Below, one piece after another: positions 1 through 9,614 of a stretch of DNA of 33,756 bases; within the stretch, counting starts at the first letter, position 1; each line of letters begins with the position of its first letter. Made by a program: the position numbers and the translations under genes. The notes beneath the pieces are model-generated. The model was not told where the DNA came from. It saw only the letters and a program-made list of their open reading frames with translations, and made no database searches. Location of the stretch: assembly GCA_013215055.1 (NCBI GenBank), contig JABSRQ010000033.1, positions 13,297 through 47,052 of the forward strand, given 5' to 3'. The stretch comes from Pseudomonadales bacterium (GTDB taxonomy: Bacteria > Pseudomonadota > Gammaproteobacteria > Pseudomonadales > DT-91).

Positions 1-1389
<1,389 letters not shown>

Positions 1390-1405
1390 TTTAAAGAGCG
1401 AATAC

Positions 1406-1435
1406 AAAAAACCCAGCTAAACGCTGGGTTTTTTT
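1406..1435. terminator. Bidirectional intrinsic terminator between icd and the lipoprotein gene
   Basis: Arms aacccagc (1410-1417) and gctgggtt (1423-1430) pair around a 5-base loop. Seven T follow on the plus strand (1429-1435) and six A precede (1406-1411), so the same hairpin can stop both converging genes. Confidence 0.88.
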
Positions 1436-1445
1436 ATGCCATTTT

Positions 1446-2231
1446 TTATTGTTTGCTTTTAAAGGCTAGTGGGTAGTTTTTCATCTGAATAAGTGGGTGC
1501 AACGCCAGTTTAATGGCCTCATTAATTTCCTTTTCGTTACGTAATAAGTCTTTTCTGCGTTTAAACTTGCCGGTATTATTATGCAGCTCTAACGCCTGGG
1601 CGATCTGTAAGCCACCGATATTGTGTAAAATTAATTGCTGTTGTCGGTTAAATACATACACCGATAACGAGATTGCATCCACCGATTTACTCCAGTCAAA
1701 ATCATCTTTAACGCCATTACCTAAACCCTGTACTTTGAGTTTTCGGGTCACTCCATGCCATTGTGCCATTCTGGTGGCGCTGTGATTGTAAGTGACCGGT
1801 GTGCTGATTAAATCGGTGAAAATCATGTATTGTAAATTAGGATCACCTTTAAATACTTTGTCCATGGTCTTGGATAGTGCGGTTTTAAATTTTTTGGTGT
1901 ATTTTCCGGTGCTAGCATCTTTCAAATTGCCATATTCACGTTGCATTTTCTTCCAGTATCTATCAAATGTTGAACTGCTGCGTACCTTGATGCCTTTGTT
2001 TTCAAGGTAGATGGTCATTTGCCTGTCGATACGGCCACTGTTTTTGTTGAGGTAATATCGGCTGGGTTTGTCAAAGTTGATAGAGGCGATTAATACCTTC
2101 TGCATTTTTTCTGTATTAGCTAATGCGTCATTATATTGATAGCTATACACTGTCGGGTTTATAGCTTGACTGCTGCAGGCACTTAATAAAACAGCCAGGC
2201 AGACAGTTAGATTTTTAAACAGCTTTCTCAC
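1446..2231 (-). CDS. Hypothetical lipoprotein
   Basis: I do not recognise the family. The 261-residue product begins with a lipoprotein signal: positively charged MRKLFKNL, a hydrophobic core, then lipobox LSAC with the lipidated Cys at 19, followed by Ser, which favours the outer membrane. The mature part is basic and Lys-rich, with no transmembrane segment and no repeat. The start is GTG at 2231, with AGAGAA just upstream on the minus strand. The start codon lies only 14 bases from the divergent ybfF start, so the two control regions must overlap the neighbouring reading frames. It ends against the bidirectional terminator shared with icd. Export to the envelope is well supported; the function is unknown. 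Confidence 0.8.
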   Translation of the reverse strand: MRKLFKNLTVCLAVLLSACSSQAINPTVYSYQYNDALANTEKMQKVLIASINFDKPSRYYLNKNSGRIDRQMTIYLENKGIKVRSSSTFDRYWKKMQREYGNLKDASTGKYTKKFKTALSKTMDKVFKGDPNLQYMIFTDLISTPVTYNHSATRMAQWHGVTRKLKVQGLGNGVKDDFDWSKSVDAISLSVYVFNRQQQLILHNIGGLQIAQALELHNNTGKFKRRKDLLRNEKEINEAIKLALHPLIQMKNYPLAFKSKQ

Positions 2232-2245
2232 GGTTCTCTACTTAT

Positions 2246-3028
2246 ATGTTGTTACATTTTCAGGAGTACGGTACATCACACGGTGATGCCGAGGTCATTG
2301 TATTGTTACATGGCCTGTTTGGTATGTCAGACAATTTACAAAATTTGGCAAAAAATCTGGCCGAAAATTATCGCGTGATTGTGCCGGACTTAATTAATCA
2401 CGGCGCTTCATTTCATCGCCCTGAAATGAGTTATACGGCCATGGCGAATGATGTTAATCAGTTGCTTGAGGCACTAAATATTCACGTCTGCAAGGTGATG
2501 GGCCATAGCATGGGGGGCAAGGTGGCGATGCAGCTTGCACATAATTTCCCATTGAAAGTCGCAAGCTTGATTGTGGCCGATATTGCGCCTGTGCAATATC
2601 AACCCAGGCACACCGAGATTATCGCTGCGATGTTTGCGGTGGCTAAAACGCAGATTCTTCAGCGCCGTGAGGCCGACAAAATCCTTGCCGGATTCATCCC
2701 TGAATCTGCATTACGCCAGTTCTTTATGAAAAATATGTTTAAGTCTGATGCGGGCTTATGGCAGTGGCGTTTTGGCTTGGACGAGATTGCAGCAGCGTAT
2801 GAAGATTTATCTCAGGCCCCCAAGCTTAGGCATGTTGTAGATCAACCTTGTTTGTTTATTAAGGGTGGGGCATCAGATTATATTACCGAAGAGGCGGTGC
2901 CCATTATTCAGAGGCATTATGATAATGCCAGCTGTAAAATAATCAATGATTCAGTGCATTGGTTGCATGCCGAGAAGCCTTTGATTTTTAATCGCCTTGT
3001 TTTGGAGTTTTTCTCGCGAAAAGAATAA
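2246..3028 (+). CDS. ybfF: Alpha/beta-hydrolase, YbfF-type esterase
   Basis: Cytosolic serine esterase of the alpha/beta-hydrolase fold, of the type that hydrolyses short acyl-thioesters such as palmitoyl- or malonyl-CoA in E. coli YbfF. The 260 residues show the oxyanion strand VIVLLHGLFGMSDNL (about 18-32), the nucleophile elbow GHSMGGK (Ser about 93), a helical cap, a likely Asp at GGASDY (about 212), and the catalytic His in DSVHWLHAEKP near the C-terminus. Length fits the family (about 255). The ATG at 2246 has no clear Shine-Dalgarno and sits 14 bases from the divergent lipoprotein start. The family is clear; the physiological substrate is not. Confidence 0.88.
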   Translation: MLLHFQEYGTSHGDAEVIVLLHGLFGMSDNLQNLAKNLAENYRVIVPDLINHGASFHRPEMSYTAMANDVNQLLEALNIHVCKVMGHSMGGKVAMQLAHNFPLKVASLIVADIAPVQYQPRHTEIIAAMFAVAKTQILQRREADKILAGFIPESALRQFFMKNMFKSDAGLWQWRFGLDEIAAAYEDLSQAPKLRHVVDQPCLFIKGGASDYITEEAVPIIQRHYDNASCKIINDSVHWLHAEKPLIFNRLVLEFFSRKE

Positions 3029-3097
3029 CTTGGCTGTTTTAAGTGGTCTTGGCTATGCTAGACTCAAAAAAATAACAAATGATTCAATAGGTGTTTT

Positions 3098-3436
3098 ATG
3101 CAGGGTGCTAACGGTATTATTTCTCTGGCGATCAAAGACAAGGCCGTTTTATATGCTGCTTATATGCCGTTTGTGCTAAATGGCGGCCTATTTGTACCAA
3201 CATCCAAGCAATACAAGATGGGTGATGAGGTTTTTATCTTATTAACCTTGATGGATGAGGCTGAAAAAATTCCGGTGGCTGGTAAGGTGGTCTGGTTAAC
3301 GCCTGCGGGCGCGCAGGGTAATAGGCAGGCCGGCATTGGTGTGCAATTTAATGGCCAGGATGACATCGCATTGAATAAAATTGAAACCTATCTGGCGGGT
3401 TCTCTTGAATCTGGCAGGCCTACACACACCATGTAA
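3098..3436 (+). CDS. pilZ: Type IV pilus protein PilZ
   Basis: Founding-type PilZ protein needed for type IV pilus assembly in Pseudomonas and Xanthomonas, where it works with PilB/FimX. The 112 residues match the Pseudomonas protein as I remember it almost end to end: ISLAIKDKAVLYAAYMPF, NGGLFVPT, YKMGDEVFILLTLMDE, EKIPVAGKVVWLTP, GAQGNRQAGIGVQF and the terminal RPTHTM. Like other true PilZ proteins it lacks the RxxxR and D/NxSxxG motifs that bind c-di-GMP, so it probably does not bind the nucleotide directly. In pseudomonads the gene follows tmk-holB; here it stands alone between an esterase and an acyl-CoA carboxylase gene. The ATG at 3098 is the family start. Confidence 0.93.
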   Translation: MQGANGIISLAIKDKAVLYAAYMPFVLNGGLFVPTSKQYKMGDEVFILLTLMDEAEKIPVAGKVVWLTPAGAQGNRQAGIGVQFNGQDDIALNKIETYLAGSLESGRPTHTM

Positions 3437-3438
3437 CG

Positions 3439-3476
3439 ATGTATGTTTCTGGCTCTGTGATGCACGAAACATACAT
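3439..3476. repeat. 11-bp inverted repeat between convergent pilZ and carboxyltransferase genes
   Basis: Perfect arms atgtatgtttc (3439-3449) and gaaacatacat (3466-3476) enclose a 16-base loop. It fills the 45-base convergent gap. No T-run follows on either strand, so it may act as a non-canonical bidirectional terminator or an mRNA 3'-end stabiliser. Confidence 0.5.
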
Positions 3477-3481
3477 GCAGG

Positions 3482-4927
3482 TTAAGTTATTGCCTGCTCC
3501 AGTTTTGACCTTAGATCTCTGGGGTCAATAATTTCATCATAGGCCAAAGCGTCTCCAGCCACCCAGGCTCCACTTTGCTCGGCCTCCTGTAGTTTTCTTG
3601 CAGTTTCTTGATCTAAATTTGCAGCCTCGGCTCCACCTGAAACTGGCATTCCACCGAGGCTAATACCTGGCAGGGCATATGTTGCAGTTTGATTGTCAAA
3701 AGGGTTCATGCCCATCACACAACTGCCAAAACCAAACGCTTTACGTAGTGTTACATGTATTTTAATGCCTCTGATGTCTGATTGAGCTTTATACATTTTG
3801 GCTGCAGCTCTTAACGTGCCCGTTTTTTCTGCCGCACTGCCAGACATGATGCCGGGAGTGTCGGCCAAAAATAGAAACGCCAATCCATGCACGTTATACG
3901 TGTTTATAAAGTCGGCAGCCTTATTGGCGGCCAAGACATCAATCGAGCCTGCTAAAACTGCAGGCTGATTAGCGATAATGGCGACAGTTTTACCAGCGAT
4001 TCTGGCAATACCAGTTACAATTGCCTTGGCATAATCAGCCTGAATTTCCAAAAATGTACCTTCATCAACGATCGCGTCAATAACAGGTCTGACATTATAA
4101 GGGGTCATGGCATTGGCAGGGATCAGCCTTAATAGATTGGCGCCATTGCACATTTTGGTTTCATTTTGTTGTTGGCATATTAATGTTAGATAATCTCTGA
4201 GCATGTCGGCGGCGTCTTCTTCCGTGTTCGCAATGTTATGCGCTACACCACTGATACGTGTATGCATGTCAGCGCCACCCAGTTCTTCCTTGCTGACTAA
4301 TTCACCGGTAGCGGCGGCAACAAGAGGAGGGCCTGCAGCAAACATAGCGCTATCTTTTAGCATGATGATAAAGTCCATTAATAATCCACCCACCGCACCA
4401 TGGCCTGCAGAAGAGCCTATTACGATGGCTGCAGTGGGCACAACACCACTGAGCTGACTTATTATCTGTAGGTCATTGGGACCATAGGGGTGCCTAGTCA
4501 TTGCGTTGCTCATTCTGGCACCTGCGCCATCAAGTAGCATAACAAAGGGTAGATTACGTTTAAGCGCGATATTGGCAAGGCGCACACGCTTGGCGTTAGT
4601 GCCGTGGCCAATGGAGCCACCTTGCACGGTGAAATCCTCTACACAGATTACGATTGAAAGCCCGTCTATCGAAGCTGTGCCGCCAATCAGTGCGTCGGCA
4701 TTGGCGGTTTTTTCACCGTGATAGCTGAGGCTGCCAACCAGTGTGCCAACTTCTGAAAATGAATCTTGATCGGTAAACAGCTGGATAAGCTCTCTGGCAT
4801 TACGTTTGCCGCTGGCGGCGCGTTTATTGAGCTTTTCTTCGCCGCCCATTTTTCGGCTATTGCTTAAGCGATTATTATATTCATCAAGTAGATATTGCCA
4901 GTCATTGGGTATATTTTGCTTATTCAT
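3482..4927 (-). CDS. Acyl-CoA carboxylase, carboxyltransferase (beta) subunit
   Basis: Crotonase-fold carboxyltransferase that moves CO2 from carboxybiotin to an acyl-CoA (propionyl-, methylcrotonyl- or related). In 481 residues both halves are visible: an N-terminal half with GGSIGHGTNAKRVRLA and LLDGAGARM, and a C-terminal half with LADTPGIMSGSAAEKTGTLRAAAKM, FGFGSCVMGM and LGGMPVSGGAEAA (the two oxyanion-hole regions). It is slightly shorter than typical PccB (about 510-540). No biotin carboxylase/BCCP alpha subunit lies in the window, so its partner must be elsewhere. It follows the acyl-CoA synthetase on the same strand, but a strong terminator sits between them, so it likely has its own promoter. 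The acyl substrate cannot be assigned. Confidence 0.85.
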   Translation of the reverse strand: MNKQNIPNDWQYLLDEYNNRLSNSRKMGGEEKLNKRAASGKRNARELIQLFTDQDSFSEVGTLVGSLSYHGEKTANADALIGGTASIDGLSIVICVEDFTVQGGSIGHGTNAKRVRLANIALKRNLPFVMLLDGAGARMSNAMTRHPYGPNDLQIISQLSGVVPTAAIVIGSSAGHGAVGGLLMDFIIMLKDSAMFAAGPPLVAAATGELVSKEELGGADMHTRISGVAHNIANTEEDAADMLRDYLTLICQQQNETKMCNGANLLRLIPANAMTPYNVRPVIDAIVDEGTFLEIQADYAKAIVTGIARIAGKTVAIIANQPAVLAGSIDVLAANKAADFINTYNVHGLAFLFLADTPGIMSGSAAEKTGTLRAAAKMYKAQSDIRGIKIHVTLRKAFGFGSCVMGMNPFDNQTATYALPGISLGGMPVSGGAEAANLDQETARKLQEAEQSGAWVAGDALAYDEIIDPRDLRSKLEQAIT

Positions 4928-4952
4928 TGCTTGTATTGCCTTATATCACCCA

Positions 4953-4977
4953 TTAAAAAAGGGGCTTAGAGCCCCTT
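4953..4977 (-). terminator. Intrinsic terminator after the acyl-CoA synthetase gene
   Basis: On the minus strand the arms aaggggct and agcccctt (4970-4977 and 4959-4966) close on a 3-base loop and are followed by a run of T (the A-run 4955-4960 of the plus strand). It sits about 20 bases after the synthetase stop. Confidence 0.82.
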
Positions 4978-4997
4978 ATTTATATCTTTTATTACGC

Positions 4998-6689
4998 TTA
5001 TGCAGCTGCATACTTGGCTTTTAATGGCTTCTTAAGAATTTTTTGAGTAGCATTTTTAGGTAGTTCCTGTTCAAAATAAACATGAGCGGGAACTTTAAAT
5101 TTTGCTAAATGTTCAGCGATATGTGCCTGAATTTGATCTTTAGATAATTCAATGCCCGACTTGAGTACAACTGCCAGAGCCAGTTCTTCGCCCAAGGTGT
5201 CATGAGGCACACCAAAAGCTGCAGCTTCTTCTATGCCTGTGTGACTTAAGATGGCAGCCTCCACTTCAACAGAGTAGATGTTTTCGCCGCCACGGATGAC
5301 CATGTCTTTGATGCGGTCGGTAATAAACAAAAAGCCTTCTTCATCGATATAACCGACATCGCCGGTGATTAACCAGCCATTAGCAAAGGTTTCAGCTGTT
5401 GCTTCCGGGTTGTTCCAGTAACCTTGCACTACCGTGGGAGATTTAAGGTGAATTTCACCGCGCTCACCCTGGGCGACATCACTGCCGTCTTCGCCAACTA
5501 TGCGAGCCTCAACGATGGGGGCGATACAACCTGTACTTTTGGGTTTATAGGCGTAAACCGCGCCAGCTGCCGAGAAGCCGCAGGCGTTACTTTCCGTCAT
5601 GCCGTAACCTGTGCCTGGAAAGCTGTCGGGAAGTTTTGCATAAATTTCAGAGGAAAGACGTGGAGGTTGAGCCGAACCGCCAGCTCCAAAGCCAAACATA
5701 CTTTTGGTGTCGAAGTCAGCCCATTCTTTAGCTTCAAGCATTTCCATTAACATGGTTGGTACGGCGCTGATCATCGTGATACGCTCTTTTTCAATGATCT
5801 CTAAGGCTTTAACTTTGTCCCATTTATGCATGATTACGATGGGGCGTCCAGCACGCAGGGATAATAAAAAGACACTATGGCAGCCGCTAACATGAAATAA
5901 CGGCAGGGCTAATAATACTTTTGACTCAAAGCCACGCTCGAGCATCTTCATGATGGGGTCTAGGTCAGTCATAGCCGCGCAGGTTGCACCAAATTCAAAA
6001 TTAAAGATGGTTTGACATATATTCCTATGATTGGATACCGCACCCTTTGGGTTGCCTGTGGTGCCTGATGTATACATGATCATCGCGGTATCTTCAGCGT
6101 CAGCACTTGTATCGGCGGGCTTGTTATCACCTGCCGCAGTAATAACATCTTCAATATTGCTTGCATTTTCATTGTTACCATCGGGTCTTGCAATGATTGC
6201 AGTGACGTTTAATGTGTTTAACTTTTCAGCGACATGGTTAAAGCGTTGCTGATCAAAGAAGGCTACTTTAGCGCCGCAATCATCTAACGCATATTCAAGT
6301 TCTGCAGCCTGGCCCCAGCTATTTAATGGTACAGGTACGCCGCCAGCCAAAACTATAGCGGCAAAGGACACCATCCATTCTGGATAGTTACGCATGGCAA
6401 TGGCGATTCTGTCACCTTGTTGAATATTAAAGGCATTTTGCAATTGATGAGCGACGGCATCTGATTGCTGAAAGAAGGTGTCAAAGCTGATACGCTCATC
6501 TTCATAGATTAAAAATTCTTTGTCGCCATGAACTCGCCCGGCATTAATCAATTCTTTTAAATTGGCGGGTGCATCTTTATAAAGTTGGTAGTCAATGCCA
6601 TTGATATTTTTCTGGATGATTTCCCACTGTGCTTCAGGGGCGGTTAATTGCTCGGTATTGGCATCTAAGCTGGTTTTTATATTGCTCAT
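4998..6689 (-). CDS. Acyl-CoA synthetase (class I adenylate-forming, AMP-binding)
   Basis: Activates a carboxylic acid to its acyl-AMP and then to the CoA thioester in the cytosol. About 563 residues carry the standard motifs in order: P-loop YTSGTTGNPKGA (about 210), a GYGMTE adenine/acid motif, ITGDVGYIDEEGFLFITDRIKDMVIRGGENI (hinge and ribose-binding Asp), and the C-terminal catalytic Lys in KNATQKILKKPL. Length fits medium/long-chain and steroid-type ligases. The start is taken as ATG at 6689; a GTG three codons upstream (6698) is also open and neither has a strong ribosome-binding site. The upstream gap holds a large inverted repeat that may control it. The downstream carboxyltransferase is separated by a terminator. 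Substrate class is uncertain. Confidence 0.88.
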   Translation of the reverse strand: MSNIKTSLDANTEQLTAPEAQWEIIQKNINGIDYQLYKDAPANLKELINAGRVHGDKEFLIYEDERISFDTFFQQSDAVAHQLQNAFNIQQGDRIAIAMRNYPEWMVSFAAIVLAGGVPVPLNSWGQAAELEYALDDCGAKVAFFDQQRFNHVAEKLNTLNVTAIIARPDGNNENASNIEDVITAAGDNKPADTSADAEDTAMIMYTSGTTGNPKGAVSNHRNICQTIFNFEFGATCAAMTDLDPIMKMLERGFESKVLLALPLFHVSGCHSVFLLSLRAGRPIVIMHKWDKVKALEIIEKERITMISAVPTMLMEMLEAKEWADFDTKSMFGFGAGGSAQPPRLSSEIYAKLPDSFPGTGYGMTESNACGFSAAGAVYAYKPKSTGCIAPIVEARIVGEDGSDVAQGERGEIHLKSPTVVQGYWNNPEATAETFANGWLITGDVGYIDEEGFLFITDRIKDMVIRGGENIYSVEVEAAILSHTGIEEAAAFGVPHDTLGEELALAVVLKSGIELSKDQIQAHIAEHLAKFKVPAHVYFEQELPKNATQKILKKPLKAKYAAA

Positions 6690-6742
6690 AATTGTCACTG
6701 ATCGGGTTTATAAGATGGGTAGGATTATGCATGTTTTATGAG

Positions 6743-6778
6743 TCAAGGCAATGTGCAATAAAGACCACAATGCCTTGA
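6743..6778. repeat. Long imperfect inverted repeat upstream of the acyl-CoA synthetase
   Basis: Arms tcaaggca (6743-6750) and tgccttga (6771-6778) pair perfectly; after one A/A mismatch, tgtg (6752-6755) pairs with caca (6766-6769), leaving a 10-base loop. No T-run follows on the minus strand, so it is a poor terminator for the response regulator gene. It lies 54-89 bases before the synthetase start and could be an operator. Confidence 0.5.
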
Positions 6779-6813
6779 AAATGAGAGGTTTTTGTCAGCC
6801 TGTCGGCTGATAA

Positions 6814-7788
6814 TTAAAGTACGGCGGCCATAGCGCTAAAATGAAAGGTTTCAATGCGCCGGCTTTTAATAGCTTCACGCATTTTTTTATCCGCCGCGAC
6901 AATAAGTTGCTGCGGCTTGGGCAGAGTTTCTTCGGCGGTGGTGGCTGCCAGACTTAATTCAACCCGTATAGATTGATAACCCATGCTGGTTTGAAAGGCG
7001 CGATTATTAATGGCATCTTTTATACGTTTAAAATTGACGCTCTCACATTGATTTAATCCCGGCTGGTGGGTCACAACGGTAAATGAAAATTGCGACATGC
7101 GTGAAATATCATCCAGCGGACGAATCTGACTTTTAAGACGGCGACTGATGCCGATAATCAGTTCGTTGATAATCGCTTTGGGCAGGCGCTTTTGCAGGGT
7201 TTCGGTATCCACAACATTGAGTTGCAATAAGCAGGTTGCGCCTCCGCGGGATGCGGTATGCCTTAAATTGTCGGCCAGCTTATTCAGTGCATAAGTCTTG
7301 TTACCCAGCCCGGTTAAAGGGTCCAGCGTACATAGACCTTTTAAGGCTTGGTTGGCTTTTAGCAGGGCTTCATTATCACGTAACAATCTATTTTGATTAT
7401 TGGCTAATCGTTCTGCCGCGTAAATTCGAGGTAATAATTGCTGCTGCATGACAGATTTATTGACGAAGTCATCAACACCTTCATCAAAGGCGTGTTTCAG
7501 CGCATTAATGCCATCTCGGGCGGTTAACATGATGACGTAAGTGTAGCGGTTGGTCGCCTCATCCATCTGGCGAATACGTTTGGTCATCTCCAGGCCATCC
7601 ATAACCGGCATAAGCCAGTCGGCGATAACGATAGAGGCAGGATCTTCAAGTTGTAAGTCTAAGGCTTGCAGGGCGTTATCGACATGGCGAATATTGGTGA
7701 AGCCGCCTGACTGTAGGCTGCGTGTGATCACGGTTGTGCTGAATCGTGCGTCATCGACAACTAGAATCGGAATTTCTGATGTGTTCAT
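6814..7788 (-). CDS. Response regulator with receiver domain and degenerate GGDEF domain
   Basis: The 324 residues start with a complete receiver domain: acidic pair D12/D13, phospho-acceptor D57 in IADWLMPVMDG, T89 and K111. A short helix leads to a GGDEF-type domain that begins with the diagnostic DPLTGLGNK (156-164). Where the active site GG(D/E)EF should be, the sequence is SQFSF (232-236), and no RxxD inhibitory site is seen, so diguanylate cyclase activity is not expected. It may be a dimerisation or GTP/c-di-GMP-sensing output, or a protein-interaction module. No histidine kinase is adjacent. It lies 47 bases downstream of murI on the same strand and may be co-transcribed with it. Confidence 0.85.
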   Translation of the reverse strand: MNTSEIPILVVDDARFSTTVITRSLQSGGFTNIRHVDNALQALDLQLEDPASIVIADWLMPVMDGLEMTKRIRQMDEATNRYTYVIMLTARDGINALKHAFDEGVDDFVNKSVMQQQLLPRIYAAERLANNQNRLLRDNEALLKANQALKGLCTLDPLTGLGNKTYALNKLADNLRHTASRGGATCLLQLNVVDTETLQKRLPKAIINELIIGISRRLKSQIRPLDDISRMSQFSFTVVTHQPGLNQCESVNFKRIKDAINNRAFQTSMGYQSIRVELSLAATTAEETLPKPQQLIVAADKKMREAIKSRRIETFHFSAMAAVL

Positions 7789-7835
7789 TTTTAAGTCATT
7801 TCATTAGAAGCTATTCTATCAATCATCTCTATAAA

Positions 7836-8645
7836 TCATATTTGATAATGAATGGCAATCTTTTTGTGATGGTTTATGCCGTACTTCTGCATAAGGCGGA
7901 TTAATGGGCCAGCGGTGTAATGGCCTGTTGTGTAGACCGTTGGTATTTCTGGCTCCGAGTCCTTGATGTATAAATCTTTTAACAGGCTGCTGACGCGCTT
8001 GGCTATGGCTGCACCTGAATCAATGGTTTGAATGGGCTGTGGCCAAAGTTGCTGAATCTCTTCCTTAAGGGCGGGGAAATGGGTGCATCCAAGTATTAAC
8101 GTATCAATATGCTCAGCACTGGGCTGGCTTGATAATGCTTGAATAATGGATTTCAGGGCTTTGTGATCAATCGGTAAGCCAAGGATTTTTTGTTCGGCTA
8201 TTTCTACCAATTCTTGGCCCGTTAAGCGCAGGACATTACAGTGTAAGGCATGTTTATTTTCTAGCTCATTAATATAGTTGCCGTTAATAGTGGCGTCTGT
8301 GGCTAGTAGACCTATATGTCGAGTATTACTTTCAGCTGCGGCCGGTTTAATCGCCGGCACAACACCCACAAAAGGCAGGGCGTAGTTTTCACGTAACACA
8401 TCCAGGGTTAATGTGCTGGCTGTATTGCAGGCAATCACAATTAAATCGGGCTGGCAGGTTTCAATGAGGCGGCCGATTAGCAGATTAATTCTATCGATAA
8501 GGAAGGACGGTGACTTATTGCCGTATGGAAATGCAGCATCATCCAGGGCATAGGAAAACTGACATTCGGGTAGGCGTTTATGGATTTCTTCGCAGACGGT
8601 TGTGCCACCTAAACCTGAATCAAATATAAGAATGTGGGCAGTCAT
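7836..8645 (-). CDS. murI: Glutamate racemase
   Basis: Converts L- to D-glutamate for peptidoglycan precursors in the cytosol, without PLP. The 269-residue protein has the family's two catalytic cysteines in ACNTAS (C73) and GCTHFP (C187), the N-terminal FDSGLGG motif (D9, S10), and the PYG stretch near 40. Length is normal. The ATG at 8645 has only a weak ribosome-binding site. It is divergent from xthA across 129 bases and is followed by the response regulator gene. Confidence 0.94.
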   Translation of the reverse strand: MTAHILIFDSGLGGTTVCEEIHKRLPECQFSYALDDAAFPYGNKSPSFLIDRINLLIGRLIETCQPDLIVIACNTASTLTLDVLRENYALPFVGVVPAIKPAAAESNTRHIGLLATDATINGNYINELENKHALHCNVLRLTGQELVEIAEQKILGLPIDHKALKSIIQALSSQPSAEHIDTLILGCTHFPALKEEIQQLWPQPIQTIDSGAAIAKRVSSLLKDLYIKDSEPEIPTVYTTGHYTAGPLIRLMQKYGINHHKKIAIHYQI

Positions 8646-8774
8646 AATGAAAGAGGGTGGCCATAGTTAAGCCTGTGATTTTACCTGAAGCGCTTGTATG
8701 ATGCGACGCAGGATTACGGTTTGCTTGGTTTTTTTGTTCAGACCGATGAATTTATTTGTAAAACGGCGTTTTAA

Positions 8775-9560
8775 ATGAGAATTATCACCTGTAATACCAA
8801 CGGCATACGTGCCGCTCAGCGTAAGGGCTTCTTTGAGTGGCTATCGCAGCAAGATGCCGATGTGGTTTGTATACAAGAAACCAAGGCGCAGGAATCTCAG
8901 TTGAGTGATGAGGTGTTCCATCCTGCCGGTTATCACTGCTACTACTACGATGCGGTTAAAAAAGGTTATAGCGGTACGGCTTTGTATTGCAAGCAGGAGC
9001 CTAAAGCGGTGACACGGGGCTTGGGTTTTGATGTTTGTGATACGGAAGGGCGTTGGATAAAGGCCGATTTTGAACATGTTAGCGTGGTGTCTTTGTATCT
9101 GCCGTCGGGTTCGTCGGGTGAGGAAAAACAGCAGCGTAAATTTGAGTTTATGGAGCAGGTCTTACCTTTATTTCAATCATTTGAAAAAACGGCCAAGGCC
9201 GGAGGTCTTGAGGTGGTAATTGCTGCCGACTGGAATATCTGTCATCAGGAAATCGATTTAAAAAACTTCAAGGGTAACCGCAAAAACTCAGGTTTTTTAC
9301 CTGAAGAGCGGCAGTGGATGGATGACTTATTAAATAAGGAAGGCTTTACCGACAGTTACAGGTCGCTTTATCCCGATACACACCAGTACACATGGTGGTC
9401 TAATCGAGGGCAGGCCTATGCTAATGATGTGGGTTGGCGTTTGGATTATCTATTGGTGACCTCGGGTTTAAAGAATAAGGCCACGGCTGCGAGTGTCTAC
9501 AAGGATGAAAAGTTCTCGGACCATGCACCTTTAATCATCGACTTTGATACTGAGCTATAA
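8775..9560 (+). CDS. xthA: Exodeoxyribonuclease III / AP endonuclease
   Basis: DNA base-excision repair enzyme with 3'-5' exonuclease, 3'-phosphatase and AP-endonuclease activity. The 261 residues show the EEP-nuclease metal and catalytic motifs: CNTNGIRAA (N7), CIQETKAQ (E35), LYLPSGSSGEEKQQRK, AADWNICH (Asp/Asn pair), NRGQAYANDVGWRLDYLL and the terminal SDHAPLIIDF (Asp-His pair). Length matches ExoIII. It is divergent from murI. YajC follows after 54 bases, possibly with its own promoter, since TATAAT occurs at 9578. Confidence 0.93.
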   Translation: MRIITCNTNGIRAAQRKGFFEWLSQQDADVVCIQETKAQESQLSDEVFHPAGYHCYYYDAVKKGYSGTALYCKQEPKAVTRGLGFDVCDTEGRWIKADFEHVSVVSLYLPSGSSGEEKQQRKFEFMEQVLPLFQSFEKTAKAGGLEVVIAADWNICHQEIDLKNFKGNRKNSGFLPEERQWMDDLLNKEGFTDSYRSLYPDTHQYTWWSNRGQAYANDVGWRLDYLLVTSGLKNKATAASVYKDEKFSDHAPLIIDFDTEL

Positions 9561-9614
9561 AATTGTCCAGATTTCATTATAATTGCCCCTCGATTTAATT
9601 TTTAAGGTTTTTTT

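Noticed and set aside
5424..5750. Open frame of 108 codons on the plus strand inside the acyl-CoA synthetase gene
   Set aside because: Antisense to conserved motifs of the synthetase; no ribosome-binding site or recognisable domain.
6794..6810. Short hairpin tcagcc/ggctga near the end of the response regulator gene as its terminator
   Set aside because: On the minus strand it is followed by A rather than T, so it is not an intrinsic terminator.
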